This document shows, piece by piece, positions 40,543-49,386 of a stretch of DNA of 64,000 nucleotides. The number at the start of each line of letters is the position of its first letter. Position 1 is the stretch's first letter. Origin of the DNA: Aminicenans sp964648465 (lineage in GTDB: Bacteria; Acidobacteriota; Aminicenantia; Aminicenantales; Aminicenantaceae); assembly GCA_964648465.1 (NCBI GenBank), contig CAZYMU010000002.1, forward strand, positions 66,578 to 130,577, given 5' to 3'. Under the pieces are notes generated by a model. It did not search any database. It worked only from the letters and a program-made list of their open reading frames with translations, and was not told the origin of the DNA. The position numbers and the translations under genes are program-made.

Positions 40543-42468
40543 ATGCAGAGAAAACTGAAACAATTTAGCTCGTTCTTCGTATGCACCGATTTATCTAGAA
40601 AGTCCAAGACTTTAAAACGAAAATATTTCTCTTTACCTCTTACATTCTGCTTTCTATTGTTATTTCAAGGTGTAGGCTATTCTAATATTCAAGAGAAGTC
40701 ATTTTCTGCAGGGTCAATCCCTCAAAATCAAAAACTCACCCCAAGACTCCGAAATAAGCTCTCTGCTATTAGCGATATCCGTACAAAATTAAAAATATGG
40801 GTTTATTTCACTGATAAAGGAGTTATGGCTCAGACATCTGTTGACAAGAGGCTGGCTGAAGTACGACATGGCCTGAAGGACCGCTGTGTCTGGCGCCGAA
40901 TGAAAGTCCGGAGTGAAAGGAACATGGTCGACTTTTTGGATCTTCCCCTTTTTCCATCTTATACAGATAGAGTGAAGACGATTATTAACCAGGTCAGGAT
41001 TGCTTCCCGCTGGCTTAACGCTCTCAGTGCAGAAGCTAACATTTTGCAAATGCAGAAACTCGAAAAGCTTGAATTTGTACGTAAGATCGAACCTGTTAAT
41101 TCTTTCCGGCGGAGTGAGAGTTTTATCTATCAAGTAAGTGATTCGGCTGGGAAAAAACAGAGTGCCACCAATACTGACTACGGGTCGTCGTTTGATCAAC
41201 TCAATCAGATTAATGTCTTACCCCTCCATCAGCTTGGCTACAGCGGAAAAGGTGTTTTAGTCTGCTTGCTGGATGTAGGGTTCAGGAAAAGTCATGAAAT
41301 CTTTCAACATGCTAACTTAATATCTGAATGGGATTTTGTTAACGGAGACAATGATGTCCAATACGACCCCTTTGACCCAAATGACTATTCTGATTCTCAT
41401 GGAACAGGGACGTGGTCAATTCTCGGAGGGTATAAACCTGGAGAGCTTATAGGGCCTGCATACGGAGCTGATTTTATCCTGGCAAAGACCGAAACCAATC
41501 GATTTGAGAAGCCAATAGAAGAAGATTATTGGGTTGCTGGAATTGAATGGGCTGAGTCTCTTGGGGCCGAAGTAATTTCATCGTCTTTGGGGTATACGGA
41601 TTGGTATTCTTTCGAAGACATGGATGGAGAGACAGCTGTGACAACATTGGCTGCCGACCGGGCAGTAAGCTTAGGAGTGGTTGTTGTAAATGCAGTAGGT
41701 AATGAACGCGGCGAAGCGTGGGGCCACATAATTGCCCCTGCAGATGGATTCGATGTTATTTCAGTCGGGGCAGTAAATATATCGGGGAATATTGCTTCAT
41801 TCAGCTCTCCTGGCCCGACTTACGACGGAAGGATTAAACCCGAGGTTTGTGCTTTGGGTGTAGACAACTGGCTGGCTGCTAACAGGGATGATGGTAGAGA
41901 TTACTATTCCCAGGGATCAGGAACATCCTTTGCAACTCCTCTTGTTGCAGGCGCTGTAGCTCTTCTTTTGGAGATACACCGTGATTGGACACCTGCGCAA
42001 GTGCGATCAGCCTTAATCAATACTTCAAGCCAGCGTCTGGCGCCTGACAATGATTATGGGTGGGGAATTATCAATGCGGCCTTGGCTGCCAGCCTGGATG
42101 TGAACATATTAAAACTTCAGCCTTTCAGAATAGATGATGACAATAAAGGAGAAAGTTTTGGAAACGGAAATGGAAAGGCAGAAGCGGGGGAGACAATAGA
42201 GCTCTTTGCTACCTTGAGGAATGATGGGCAGACGGCTGCCCTTTCTCCTTCAGGAACTCTTACCTGTCCTCACCCTGAAATCATAATATCCCCTTCACAG
42301 GTTAAGTTTACTTCCATCCTTCCTTTCACCGAGCAGTCATCAGAGAGTCCTTTTGTGATAAAAATTCCACCATTTTTTCTTGGGCATCATGTTGTCCTAC
42401 GCTTCAAAGTTGAAGGAGTGAATATCCTAACACTGTATGAAAGTATTAGAATCACAATCTCGAGATAG
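40543..42468 (+). CDS. Secreted subtilisin-like serine peptidase (S8)
   Basis: A 641-residue exported protease. A long N-region precedes a hydrophobic signal (FSLPLTFCFLLLFQGVGYS, about residues 28-46), then a propeptide-like region. The catalytic triad is D244 (LLDVGF), H286 (SHGTGT) and S462 (GTSFATPLVAG), with an oxyanion Asn in NAVGNERG. About 110 C-terminal residues form a beta-sandwich CARDB-like domain (NGNGKAEAGETIELFATLRNDGQ). It probably degrades external protein or processes surface proteins. No clear ribosome-binding site; TAATAT lies 7 nt before the ATG. No sorting signal of the T9SS kind is evident. Confidence 0.9.
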   Translation: MQRKLKQFSSFFVCTDLSRKSKTLKRKYFSLPLTFCFLLLFQGVGYSNIQEKSFSAGSIPQNQKLTPRLRNKLSAISDIRTKLKIWVYFTDKGVMAQTSVDKRLAEVRHGLKDRCVWRRMKVRSERNMVDFLDLPLFPSYTDRVKTIINQVRIASRWLNALSAEANILQMQKLEKLEFVRKIEPVNSFRRSESFIYQVSDSAGKKQSATNTDYGSSFDQLNQINVLPLHQLGYSGKGVLVCLLDVGFRKSHEIFQHANLISEWDFVNGDNDVQYDPFDPNDYSDSHGTGTWSILGGYKPGELIGPAYGADFILAKTETNRFEKPIEEDYWVAGIEWAESLGAEVISSSLGYTDWYSFEDMDGETAVTTLAADRAVSLGVVVVNAVGNERGEAWGHIIAPADGFDVISVGAVNISGNIASFSSPGPTYDGRIKPEVCALGVDNWLAANRDDGRDYYSQGSGTSFATPLVAGAVALLLEIHRDWTPAQVRSALINTSSQRLAPDNDYGWGIINAALAASLDVNILKLQPFRIDDDNKGESFGNGNGKAEAGETIELFATLRNDGQTAALSPSGTLTCPHPEIIISPSQVKFTSILPFTEQSSESPFVIKIPPFFLGHHVVLRFKVEGVNILTLYESIRITISR

Positions 42469-42503
42469 AAGTTTCTGCAGGATATAAAACTGCCCCAGTA
42501 TAT

Positions 42504-43505
42504 TTAAAAGCTAATTTTTATTCCTGCTCTTAAAGAGAGACCGTTTAGATTTATTCTTGCCGGCCTTGCCTCGGTATAAAAAGATGAGGAGGGTTTTTCA
42601 TCGGAAAAAATGAAACGCGGATATGATTTTCCCGTTTCTTCGCTGTGGAAGGTAACCATCCAAAGTTTTCCTTCAGCCGTTTCCTTAAGGGAATCTTTAT
42701 CAGAGTAAGCTCCCCAATAACCCCATGTATGATCCCATTTGAAGCTGTCATTCTTGGTCCCTTTCCATTCCTTGAATTCGACCATCCTTCCTGCGGCTTC
42801 AACAATTAAATGGATTCCACTCCGTATTTTATATTCTAAACCTCCTCTTAGATGAAACCCAAAAGTTTTGCACCTACTTTCTTCATAATAGCTTCCGGAT
42901 AAAGAATATTTATCCACAAAGTTCACAGGAGCGCCATTATTGTTTTTCTCATCAATGTAGTCAAAATCGTATTGGTAGTGTTCCCTGTAATTTATTTTTC
43001 CAGAGTAATATCCTGCACCACAGCCAAGATAGAAATTCATATTATCCCTGAATGGGAATGAATAAAATATGGTTAGAGATATTGGAATAGTTTGAAGATG
43101 ATATTTAGGTTCCTGGAGGCTTTGTTCAATAAGATAAATTGTTCCGGAATCACCTGGAGAGTGAAAATAGTCCTGCTCATCATTCATGCTTGAAGACATT
43201 TCTCCATGAGTTGTCCCATCAAGGAGTTCAATGCTCAGGGCAGCACTCCAACGATGGGAAAAATTGTAGGCAAGATCCACTCCCCCTTCTAAAAGGCTGT
43301 GAAGCTCCTTCAGGTTGTAATTAAATGTATAAGGAGCTTGATTTTGGTCCTTGAAGTACTCACTCCACCCGTAGATATTCTGGTTTAAATCTCCTCCGTG
43401 AATCAAGCTTTTGCCTGCAAAAACTCTAAAGCTTAACTGAGAGAGTACAGCTTCTGGAAAAGAGAAAATAATAAATAAGAGGCAGATGATAATTATTTTC
43501 TTCAA
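42504..43505 (-). CDS. Predicted outer-membrane beta-barrel protein
   Basis: A 333-residue exported protein with signal peptide (residues 1 to about 22) and alternating beta-strands rich in Tyr, Trp and Gly (YLGCGAGYYSGKINYREHYQYD, FGFHLRGGLEYKI). The last strand (NGLSLRAGIKISF) ends in Phe, the usual C-terminal signal for the BAM machinery. This matches small OmpA/OmpW-type barrels without a specific family. The start is TTG 43505 with no strong ribosome-binding site; the signal peptide begins right there, which supports it. It lies 9 nt after the TPR gene and is probably co-transcribed. Confidence 0.75.
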   Translation of the reverse strand: MKKIIIICLLFIIFSFPEAVLSQLSFRVFAGKSLIHGGDLNQNIYGWSEYFKDQNQAPYTFNYNLKELHSLLEGGVDLAYNFSHRWSAALSIELLDGTTHGEMSSSMNDEQDYFHSPGDSGTIYLIEQSLQEPKYHLQTIPISLTIFYSFPFRDNMNFYLGCGAGYYSGKINYREHYQYDFDYIDEKNNNGAPVNFVDKYSLSGSYYEESRCKTFGFHLRGGLEYKIRSGIHLIVEAAGRMVEFKEWKGTKNDSFKWDHTWGYWGAYSDKDSLKETAEGKLWMVTFHSEETGKSYPRFIFSDEKPSSSFYTEARPARINLNGLSLRAGIKISF

Positions 43506-43514
43506 TCTTTGTGT

Positions 43515-44267
43515 TTACTTATTTTTGAATTTCTTGTTCTCCAACAATTTTTTTGCATCTTCCTTTGCTTCTTGTATTCCTTTTTCCCAGTGTGGGTCGT
43601 CTTCCATATTAAGGATGTATTCGAGTTCCTCTCTCGCTTCATCTATCTTCTTGAGGGAAAGATAAGTATCTGCTAAGTAATATCGTGTTAATGCATCTTC
43701 AGGGCCGAGTTCCTTGGATTTTAGCAGGTGCTCAAGAGATTTTTCCTTGCTGCCGCCTGCAAAACCCGGAAGTTCCTTATAAACCCGTCCCAATACTCTG
43801 TCTGCTCCTCCATCCTCATAAGCACGGTCTAATTCTAAAACTTTGTTCATTGCCGCTTTAATTGGTTTTACAAGAGCTAAACTTTTAAGCACGCCTTTGA
43901 CTTCTCCATATTTTCCATTATTGACACCATGCCAGTAATGTCCATCCGGCTTTTCAGGCTGCAGGTCAATTGCTTTCTGTGCGTAGTAAACACCTTGAGA
44001 AAAAATGATTTTCTTTTCCTTTTTGCTTTCGGAATGCTGTCCGATGTAATACTTAATCCTTGAGATTCGCCAAAAGACCTCGTATTGGTCGACTTCTGTT
44101 GCAATAGCTTTCTGATAGATTACCAGGGCTTCCTTGGCAGTAGCCATGTCCTTCATCTCAGAAAACAAACTATCCCCTTTAGAAATCGGGTCTTCTGTAT
44201 CCTGTGAATACAAAATAAAAGATGAAAATAAAATAACAATAAGGATAATTACTGGTTTTACCTTCAT
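43515..44267 (-). CDS. Periplasmic TPR-repeat protein (TatT-like)
   Basis: A 250-residue exported TPR protein. A signal peptide (residues 1-21, ending LYSQ) precedes about four helix-turn-helix TPR units (AKEALVIYQKAIATEVDQYEVFW, KAIDLQPEKPDGHYWHGVNNGK, LEHLLKSKELGPEDALTRYYLADTYLSLK). The GHYWHGVNNG segment resembles TRAP-T-associated TatT proteins. It probably binds other periplasmic proteins. GGAG precedes the ATG by 8 nt. It forms an operon with the beta-barrel gene downstream. Confidence 0.75.
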   Translation of the reverse strand: MKVKPVIILIVILFSSFILYSQDTEDPISKGDSLFSEMKDMATAKEALVIYQKAIATEVDQYEVFWRISRIKYYIGQHSESKKEKKIIFSQGVYYAQKAIDLQPEKPDGHYWHGVNNGKYGEVKGVLKSLALVKPIKAAMNKVLELDRAYEDGGADRVLGRVYKELPGFAGGSKEKSLEHLLKSKELGPEDALTRYYLADTYLSLKKIDEAREELEYILNMEDDPHWEKGIQEAKEDAKKLLENKKFKNK

Positions 44268-44383
44268 TTGCTTCTCCTTTTTTGCATGTATTTATAGCAC
44301 AATTTGTATAAAAATCCAAAATCCAAATATCGGATGGATGACATAATCGAGGAATACATGTTTTTAGAATTTTGTTTTTAGGA

Positions 44384-45037
44384 TTAATCATAATAATGAT
44401 CTGCTTTATTGTCTAATTTTACCAGTAGATGCTCTATCCGCTGGCGTTCCTTTTCGAGTTCATCGGTTTCCATGTTTGAATCCAAACGGATTGGTTTTCC
44501 GTAAATAGCTATGCCCTTTGAAAAAGGATAAAACATTAAAAAATTATCCCAGCTTTTGAGATATTTTTTCTTTGATGTTGAAAAGCTGAAAGGAACGAGA
44601 TATGCACCTGTCTCATGAGCCAGTTTAATCCCTCCGGCTTTCATCTTTCGGTTTGGCCCTCTAGGACCATCAGGAACGATGAGCAGTTCGCCGCCTCTTT
44701 TAAGTTCTCTTTTCATTTCATTCCAAGTTTTTATAATGGGGTGGGAACCCGATCCTCTTAATATTTTATAATCCCATCTGGACATGATACTGGCGGCGAT
44801 TTCTCCATCCTCGCTCGGACTGATCAGGGGCATTATTCCTCGGCGGCGAAAGAAGAAAGGGACGATTAGAATTCTGCTGTGCCAGACAAGAAGAACCACT
44901 GGTTTTTGTTCACTTCTCAATTTAAGATAATCTTCTTCTCCCAGAACGGTCATCCTGGTTGATTTTGCCCAAAGCCATAGAATCGCTCTCCCGAAGGTTC
45001 CAATAATCTTCCAGCGGATATTTTTTAAAATTGGCAT
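44384..45037 (-). CDS. Lysophospholipid acyltransferase-family protein (DUF374)
   Basis: A 217-residue membrane-associated acyltransferase of the DUF374 group related to lipid A and glycerolipid acyltransferases. Seen: VVLLVWHSRILIVPFFF with the His of the acceptor motif, ISPSEDGEIAASIM and the characteristic LLIVPDGPRGPNRKMKAGGIKLA. It probably acylates a lipid A or lysophospholipid precursor at the inner leaflet. The ATG has no ribosome-binding site but a leaderless-type promoter ends 8 nt upstream. The next gene upstream is an unrelated symporter. Confidence 0.85.
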   Translation of the reverse strand: MPILKNIRWKIIGTFGRAILWLWAKSTRMTVLGEEDYLKLRSEQKPVVLLVWHSRILIVPFFFRRRGIMPLISPSEDGEIAASIMSRWDYKILRGSGSHPIIKTWNEMKRELKRGGELLIVPDGPRGPNRKMKAGGIKLAHETGAYLVPFSFSTSKKKYLKSWDNFLMFYPFSKGIAIYGKPIRLDSNMETDELEKERQRIEHLLVKLDNKADHYYD

Positions 45038-45045
45038 TTTCTAAG

Positions 45046-45074
45046 ATGATATAAAAAACCCGGCTAACAGTAAA
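45046..45074 (-). promoter_or_regulatory. Promoter of acyltransferase gene, leaderless geometry
   Basis: Minus strand TTTACT (45074-45069), 17-bp spacer, TATCAT (45051-45046), ending 8 nt before the ATG at 45037. Same -35 as at 19394 and 25421. Confidence 0.6.
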
Positions 45075-45106
45075 GGCCGAACAATTTTTGCCATGTGCCT
45101 GAAGTC

Positions 45107-46510
45107 TTATCTTTTTCTCACATGCAAATCTATTATTGAACCTGATATAAATCCTAGAAGGCTTAATGCGAGCCCGCACGGCACTGAATAGGGCCAGGAA
45201 GGCCACTGCAGTTGAAGCAAGTTTACTTCGCATAAAAAACCGCCAACAGAATAGCCTCCACCTAGAAGGAGGCTTAAAAATCCAGCCGTGGGTAATTTTC
45301 TCCTTAGGAAGATCATTGCAAATCCCGGAATGAAAAATCCTTCAGCCATGATTTCTGAGGCCAGTCCAAGAGTTTTTAGAATACTCTGCAGCCTGGTGGC
45401 GATCAGAAAGGCCATTACTCCCACGATGAGAGTTGATAAACGTCCTACTGCAACGATGTTTTTGGTCTTATTTGAAGAAAAAATCTGCTGATAGACATCC
45501 CGCGTCAATGATAAAGCTCCTGTGTTGATTGCCGTATCCATTGTGGACATGACAGCCGCGACGATTGCAACGAACAGGATCCCGCCTAGAAAAGGTCCTG
45601 TCTTCGATGAGATAAGGGCTGAAAGAATAGGGCCTTCTTGGGTCCCTGCAGGAAAGATAGGAAGGGAAAGTATGCCGATAATGGCTATGCACCAGTAAAG
45701 GAGAAAAAATGTTATTCCTGCAGCAAATAAACCCTGTGTTGCTTTCCTCTCTGTCCTTGCGGCCTGAATCCTCTGCCAAACAATCGGAGAAATAATCCAG
45801 GCAAGAGTAAATGAGAGGGCAATAAGGCAGTTCTTTTTAAGGTCAAATAGAAAATTGAAATAACCCTCTTTTCCTAATAATGATGCATGAAGAGAAATTT
45901 CCCCAGGCGTTGAGGTCCCGGCTAAGAAAACGAGAAGGATCACTGTTCCGGTAGCCAGTAGGAAAAATTGAAAGCTGTCTGTAACAACAACCGAAAAAAA
46001 ACCCCCGAGAATAGAGTAAATAAAAACAATGGTTGTTCCCAATAAGAGACCGTAAAAATAAGATATTCCCAGAAACGATTTTAAAAAATTGCCTATTGCC
46101 ACCATTTGGGAAGATGCTAAAAGGACCATGTACCACACGATCAACAGCGAAGCAAGATGACGGACCACCCGGCCATAGCGTTTCTCTACAAGGTCTGGCA
46201 GAGTCACTATATTCAGGCGTCTGATTGGCCGTGCAAGAAAAAGTATAAAGACAAAAACGGTCAATACCGCAGGTACTCCCATGACCCAGAATGAACTCAC
46301 CCCCTGCATGTAAGCTTCATCAACCGAAACCAGCATGGAAGTTGCCCCTATCCATGAAGCAGCAAGTGATAGATAGACTAAAAAAGCAGGGAGATTTCTG
46401 GACGCAAAGAAAAAATCTTCAAGACTTTTCATCTTCTTGGAGAATAAAAAGCTTAGAAAGAGGACAATAATGATATAGCCAAGGAGAAAAAAGAGGAATT
46501 CAAGTTTCAT
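45107..46510 (-). CDS. Sodium:solute symporter family transporter
   Basis: A 467-residue transporter of the SSS family with about 13 membrane segments. Landmarks: the N-terminal YIIIVLFLSFLFSKKMKSLEDFFFASRNLP, ASWIGATSMLVSVDEAYMQG and VAIVAAVMSTMDTAINTGALSLTRDVY, the latter with the Ser/Thr-rich sodium-site helix. Solute unknown (sugars, amino acids, organic acids and vitamins are all possible). ATG 46510 is used; an in-frame TTG at 46546 would read through the promoter boxes. There is no ribosome-binding site, but TGC-TATATA ends 7 nt before the ATG. Confidence 0.9.
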   Translation of the reverse strand: MKLEFLFFLLGYIIIVLFLSFLFSKKMKSLEDFFFASRNLPAFLVYLSLAASWIGATSMLVSVDEAYMQGVSSFWVMGVPAVLTVFVFILFLARPIRRLNIVTLPDLVEKRYGRVVRHLASLLIVWYMVLLASSQMVAIGNFLKSFLGISYFYGLLLGTTIVFIYSILGGFFSVVVTDSFQFFLLATGTVILLVFLAGTSTPGEISLHASLLGKEGYFNFLFDLKKNCLIALSFTLAWIISPIVWQRIQAARTERKATQGLFAAGITFFLLYWCIAIIGILSLPIFPAGTQEGPILSALISSKTGPFLGGILFVAIVAAVMSTMDTAINTGALSLTRDVYQQIFSSNKTKNIVAVGRLSTLIVGVMAFLIATRLQSILKTLGLASEIMAEGFFIPGFAMIFLRRKLPTAGFLSLLLGGGYSVGGFLCEVNLLQLQWPSWPYSVPCGLALSLLGFISGSIIDLHVRKR

Positions 46511-46517
46511 TGAAGAA

Positions 46518-46546
46518 TATATAGCAGAAACATGGCCCAATCGCAA
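46518..46546 (-). promoter_or_regulatory. Promoter of symporter gene, leaderless geometry
   Basis: Minus strand TTGCGA (46546-46541), 17-bp spacer ending TGC, TATATA (46523-46518), ending 7 nt before the ATG at 46510. Confidence 0.5.
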
Positions 46547-46572
46547 TGATGGTACTTGTGAAGCTGCTAATA

Positions 46573-46581
46573 TGTTATAAT
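46573..46581 (+). promoter_or_regulatory. Extended -10 of lolA-like gene
   Basis: TGT-TATAAT ends 10 nt before the ATG at 46592; AGGAAAG lies in between, so the leader would be very short. No -35 match. Confidence 0.45.
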
Positions 46582-46591
46582 TCCAGGAAAG

Positions 46592-47224
46592 ATGAAAAAC
46601 ATTGTTTGGCTATTGCTTTTATCAATATCCGTTTCTCTTCAAACATCAGAGAATGTTGCCAGAAAGACAGAAGAAAAATTGCGTTCTTTCAAAAGTCTTC
46701 AGGCCAATTTTGAGCATAGCTACTATTCTTCTTCTGTATCTACCCCCCTAAAAGAGAAAGGACGCTTCTATTTTAAAAAACCGGGTCTGATGAAATGGGA
46801 ATACAAGGGCAAAGAAGAAAGAACTTATCTTATTAAAGATGGCTTCTTTTGGGAATATATTCCAGAAGACAATCAAATCACTAAATATGATATGTCAAAA
46901 GAGAGTGATGAATCCGAGATTCTTTTAATTCTTTCCGGACAGAAAGGGTTGTTGGACAATTATTCAGTCGAGTTCAGCCCATTCCCTACAGAAAATAAAA
47001 AAGCTAAACAGATAAAATTAACTCCAAAAGATGAGGAAACAGATTCATTTATTCTCTTGGAAATAAATGAGAAAACCTGGCTTATACAAAAAACTGTCTT
47101 CTTTGACTGGGCAGGTAATAAGACTGAATTTATCTTCAGTCGTATAAAAACTAATATTAATCTCTCTAATAATACTTTTAATCTGAATGCACCTCCTGGG
47201 GTTGAAATAATTGAAAATAAATAA
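46592..47224 (+). CDS. lolA: Outer-membrane lipoprotein carrier protein LolA
   Basis: A 210-residue periplasmic chaperone that shuttles lipoproteins from the LolCDE complex to the outer membrane. Signal peptide at residues 1 to about 19. Family features: FKSLQANFEHSYYSS, the KGRFYFKKPGLMKWEYKGKEERTYLIKDG block and the late FDWAGNKTEFIFSRIKTN. The many lipoproteins in this window need such a carrier. It is followed after 65 nt by the ECF sigma operon. Sequence is divergent but the block order is convincing. Confidence 0.85.
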   Translation: MKNIVWLLLLSISVSLQTSENVARKTEEKLRSFKSLQANFEHSYYSSSVSTPLKEKGRFYFKKPGLMKWEYKGKEERTYLIKDGFFWEYIPEDNQITKYDMSKESDESEILLILSGQKGLLDNYSVEFSPFPTENKKAKQIKLTPKDEETDSFILLEINEKTWLIQKTVFFDWAGNKTEFIFSRIKTNINLSNNTFNLNAPPGVEIIENK

Positions 47225-47289
47225 GAGCCCTCAACTCTTAACACTCAAAACCTTTTTGCCAAGCATACGTATTAGATTTTGAGGGCAGG

Positions 47290-47862
47290 ATGTCCTCCGT
47301 GAATGAAGATAAGGAATTAATAAGTAAAACCCTTAAAGGCGAAAAAAAGGCTTTTGAGATGATAATTCAGAAATATCAGCAACCCCTCTTGAACTATGTT
47401 TGGCGGACAATGGGAGAACGCGAAATCGCACTTGAATTTACCCAGGAAGTCTTTATAAAAGCGTATTATTCTCTTGACTCTTATAGTCCTCAATATAAAT
47501 TCAGCACATGGCTTTTTAAAATAGCATCTAACACCATCATAGATTACTGGAGAAAGAAAAAAATCGATACTTTTTCTATTGACCCTGATAAGAGTAAAGA
47601 AAACTATAATATGTCCTTTCAAATCCCCGATGATGAATTTTCTGTTGCCGAAAAGTTTGAATTATCAGAATTAAGAAAAAGTATAGAAACAGCTTTGGGG
47701 AAAATCCCGGCTGCTTTGAGAGAGTTATTTGTATACAGGCATATCAATGGCTTCAGTTATGATGAAATAGCAGAGATAAAAAACTTGCCTGTTGGTACAG
47801 TAAAAAACAGAATTTTTCAAGCAAAAGAGTTGATACGACGGCATTTAGAGGGAAAAACATGA
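47290..47862 (+). CDS. RNA polymerase ECF sigma factor
   Basis: A 190-residue sigma-70 family factor of the extracytoplasmic-function group. Region 2 (ALEFTQEVFIKAYYSLDSY and FSTWLFKIASNTIIDYWRKKK) and region 4 (RELFVYRHINGFSYDEIAEI, then VGTVKNRIFQAKE) are present with the usual linker. A GAGGGCAGG stretch precedes the ATG. Its stop overlaps the anti-sigma gene by ATGA. It probably responds to envelope stress signalled through that partner. Confidence 0.94.
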   Translation: MSSVNEDKELISKTLKGEKKAFEMIIQKYQQPLLNYVWRTMGEREIALEFTQEVFIKAYYSLDSYSPQYKFSTWLFKIASNTIIDYWRKKKIDTFSIDPDKSKENYNMSFQIPDDEFSVAEKFELSELRKSIETALGKIPAALRELFVYRHINGFSYDEIAEIKNLPVGTVKNRIFQAKELIRRHLEGKT

Positions 47863-48437
47863 GCTGTCTTCGTATCGATCAGATTTATCTTTTCCTCGAG
47901 GGAGAATTGTCCTCTGCTGAAGTCAGCACTATTAAGGAGCACCTTTCCTTGTGTCCGAAATGTAAAAAAGCCGTCGAGGAAAGAAGAATGTTGCTTAGGG
48001 CATCAGAGAGCCTCCCCGCGTTGGAAACTCCGCCTGATTTTACCCGTCAGGTCATGAGAAAAATTTTCCCTAAAAAGATTTCATTACACAGTTTGCTTAT
48101 TGCAGAGGCTGCTGGATTTTCTGCTGAAGCTCTTATGATTTTCGCTTTCTTTTTGCTAACAAGAGAGAGTTTATTAAGCATCGTTGTTGGCGTTAATCAT
48201 GTAGTGCGGAGTTTTATGCTGAATTTTTCTGTCGTCTCTGCTAAATTAGTTAAGCTAGTTTATATTTTTGCAGAAATCATTCTTCTTTTGTTTAAGTATA
48301 TATCTAAAGGATTCTTTTTTCTTACAACAGTTCTCAGCGCTGACGTTCAGATAGTTCTTATTTTCATTACTCTAATTTTATCTTTTTTATTGCTTTACGG
48401 GGTAAGAAAAATAATCTTGACAGGAGAAAAAGCGTGA
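47859..48437 (+). CDS. Membrane anti-sigma factor with zinc-finger (zf-HC2) domain
   Basis: A 192-residue anti-sigma factor. The N-terminal zinc-binding anti-sigma domain has C3, H28, C32 and C35 (H-x3-C-x2-C), which clamps the sigma factor. Two or three hydrophobic segments in the second half (around residues 82-103 and 145-185) anchor it in the inner membrane. It overlaps the sigma gene upstream and the bactofilin-like gene downstream by 4 bp each, so stoichiometric coupling is expected. The sensory part is small, which suggests that the signal comes through another membrane protein, perhaps the next gene product. Confidence 0.85.
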   Translation: MSCLRIDQIYLFLEGELSSAEVSTIKEHLSLCPKCKKAVEERRMLLRASESLPALETPPDFTRQVMRKIFPKKISLHSLLIAEAAGFSAEALMIFAFFLLTRESLLSIVVGVNHVVRSFMLNFSVVSAKLVKLVYIFAEIILLLFKYISKGFFFLTTVLSADVQIVLIFITLILSFLLLYGVRKIILTGEKA

Positions 48438-49366
48438 AAAATATAAGAAATAAAGCATGTCTATCTCTTATTCTCATTTTTCTTTTTTTAGGATTTGTTC
48501 CTCTGAAAGGCCAAGGGTTTGTTTTAAAAAAAGATATCTATGTGGCGGAAGATGAAGTCTTGGATAATGCCATGACTTTTGGGGGAGATATCCTGGTTAA
48601 AGGCAAAATTAATGAGAGTGTCATTGCCTTTGGAGGTACTATTACTATTGAAGGTGAGGTAGGCGAAGTAGTTTTAGGCGTCGGCTCAGAGATCACTCTG
48701 AAATCATCTGCAATAATAAATGGGGATGTTGTTGTTCTAGGCGGAGAACTCGACAGGGAATATGGAGTTGTCATAAAAGGGGATACTGTCTACTTCAATA
48801 CTTCTGAAGATGTTTCAAAGTTTCTGAAAGAAGGCCTGGGTGGCGTTATTGGGATCTCCTTGATCCCGTTTTTGCTAATTATAAAATTAATTACACTGTT
48901 CATATGGTTTATCCTAGCTGTCATTTTTGCAGCAGTCTTTCCAAGACAGATTTGTTTAGCCTCGGCACAGATAAGAAAGTCTTTCTGGCCAATCTTTGGT
49001 ACAGGCTTATTGGGTCTCATTATTTTTTTTGGGTTGGTTATTTTATCTGTCTTTCTATGTTTTGTTATCATAGGAATTCCAATCTTGATCTCTCTTATTA
49101 CTATCGGCATAATCATCAAAATATTCGGACGCGTCATATTATTCCATTTCTTTGGAGAAAGTCTTGCAAGAGCTTTTGGTTCAAAACAGCCCTCCCTACT
49201 TCTCTCTGTGAGTCTTGGCTTTTTGCTGGTAGGGATGATAACTATTATCCCGATTCTTGGTGCTCTGTTTTCCTTTGTGCTTAGTATAATTGGATGGGGT
49301 GTTGTTATTCGGACGAGATTCGGAACAGTGGAAAACTGGTTTAGGAGAAATTCATTAACTGAGTAA
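48434..49366 (+). CDS. Membrane protein with bactofilin-like beta-helix domain
   Basis: A 310-residue exported membrane protein. A signal segment (to about residue 28) is followed by hydrophobic-glycine repeats typical of polymer-forming (bactofilin-like) beta-helices (DNAMTFGGDILVKGKINESVIAFGG and GEVGEVVLGVGSEITL, residues about 40-120). Four or five membrane segments follow. The start GTG overlaps the anti-sigma stop. The gene order ECF sigma, zf-HC2 anti-sigma and this protein suggests that the beta-helix part may be the periplasmic sensor or the regulated effector; that is inference. Confidence 0.75.
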   Translation: MKNIRNKACLSLILIFLFLGFVPLKGQGFVLKKDIYVAEDEVLDNAMTFGGDILVKGKINESVIAFGGTITIEGEVGEVVLGVGSEITLKSSAIINGDVVVLGGELDREYGVVIKGDTVYFNTSEDVSKFLKEGLGGVIGISLIPFLLIIKLITLFIWFILAVIFAAVFPRQICLASAQIRKSFWPIFGTGLLGLIIFFGLVILSVFLCFVIIGIPILISLITIGIIIKIFGRVILFHFFGESLARAFGSKQPSLLLSVSLGFLLVGMITIIPILGALFSFVLSIIGWGVVIRTRFGTVENWFRRNSLTE

Positions 49367-49386
49367 TCTTAAAATTTGAAGAGCTT

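Noticed and set aside
48790..49137. Long antisense open frame opposite the bactofilin-like gene
   Set aside because: The plus-strand frame has clear protein features and overlapping operon context; the antisense frame is low-complexity Ile/Lys-rich and has no start signal.
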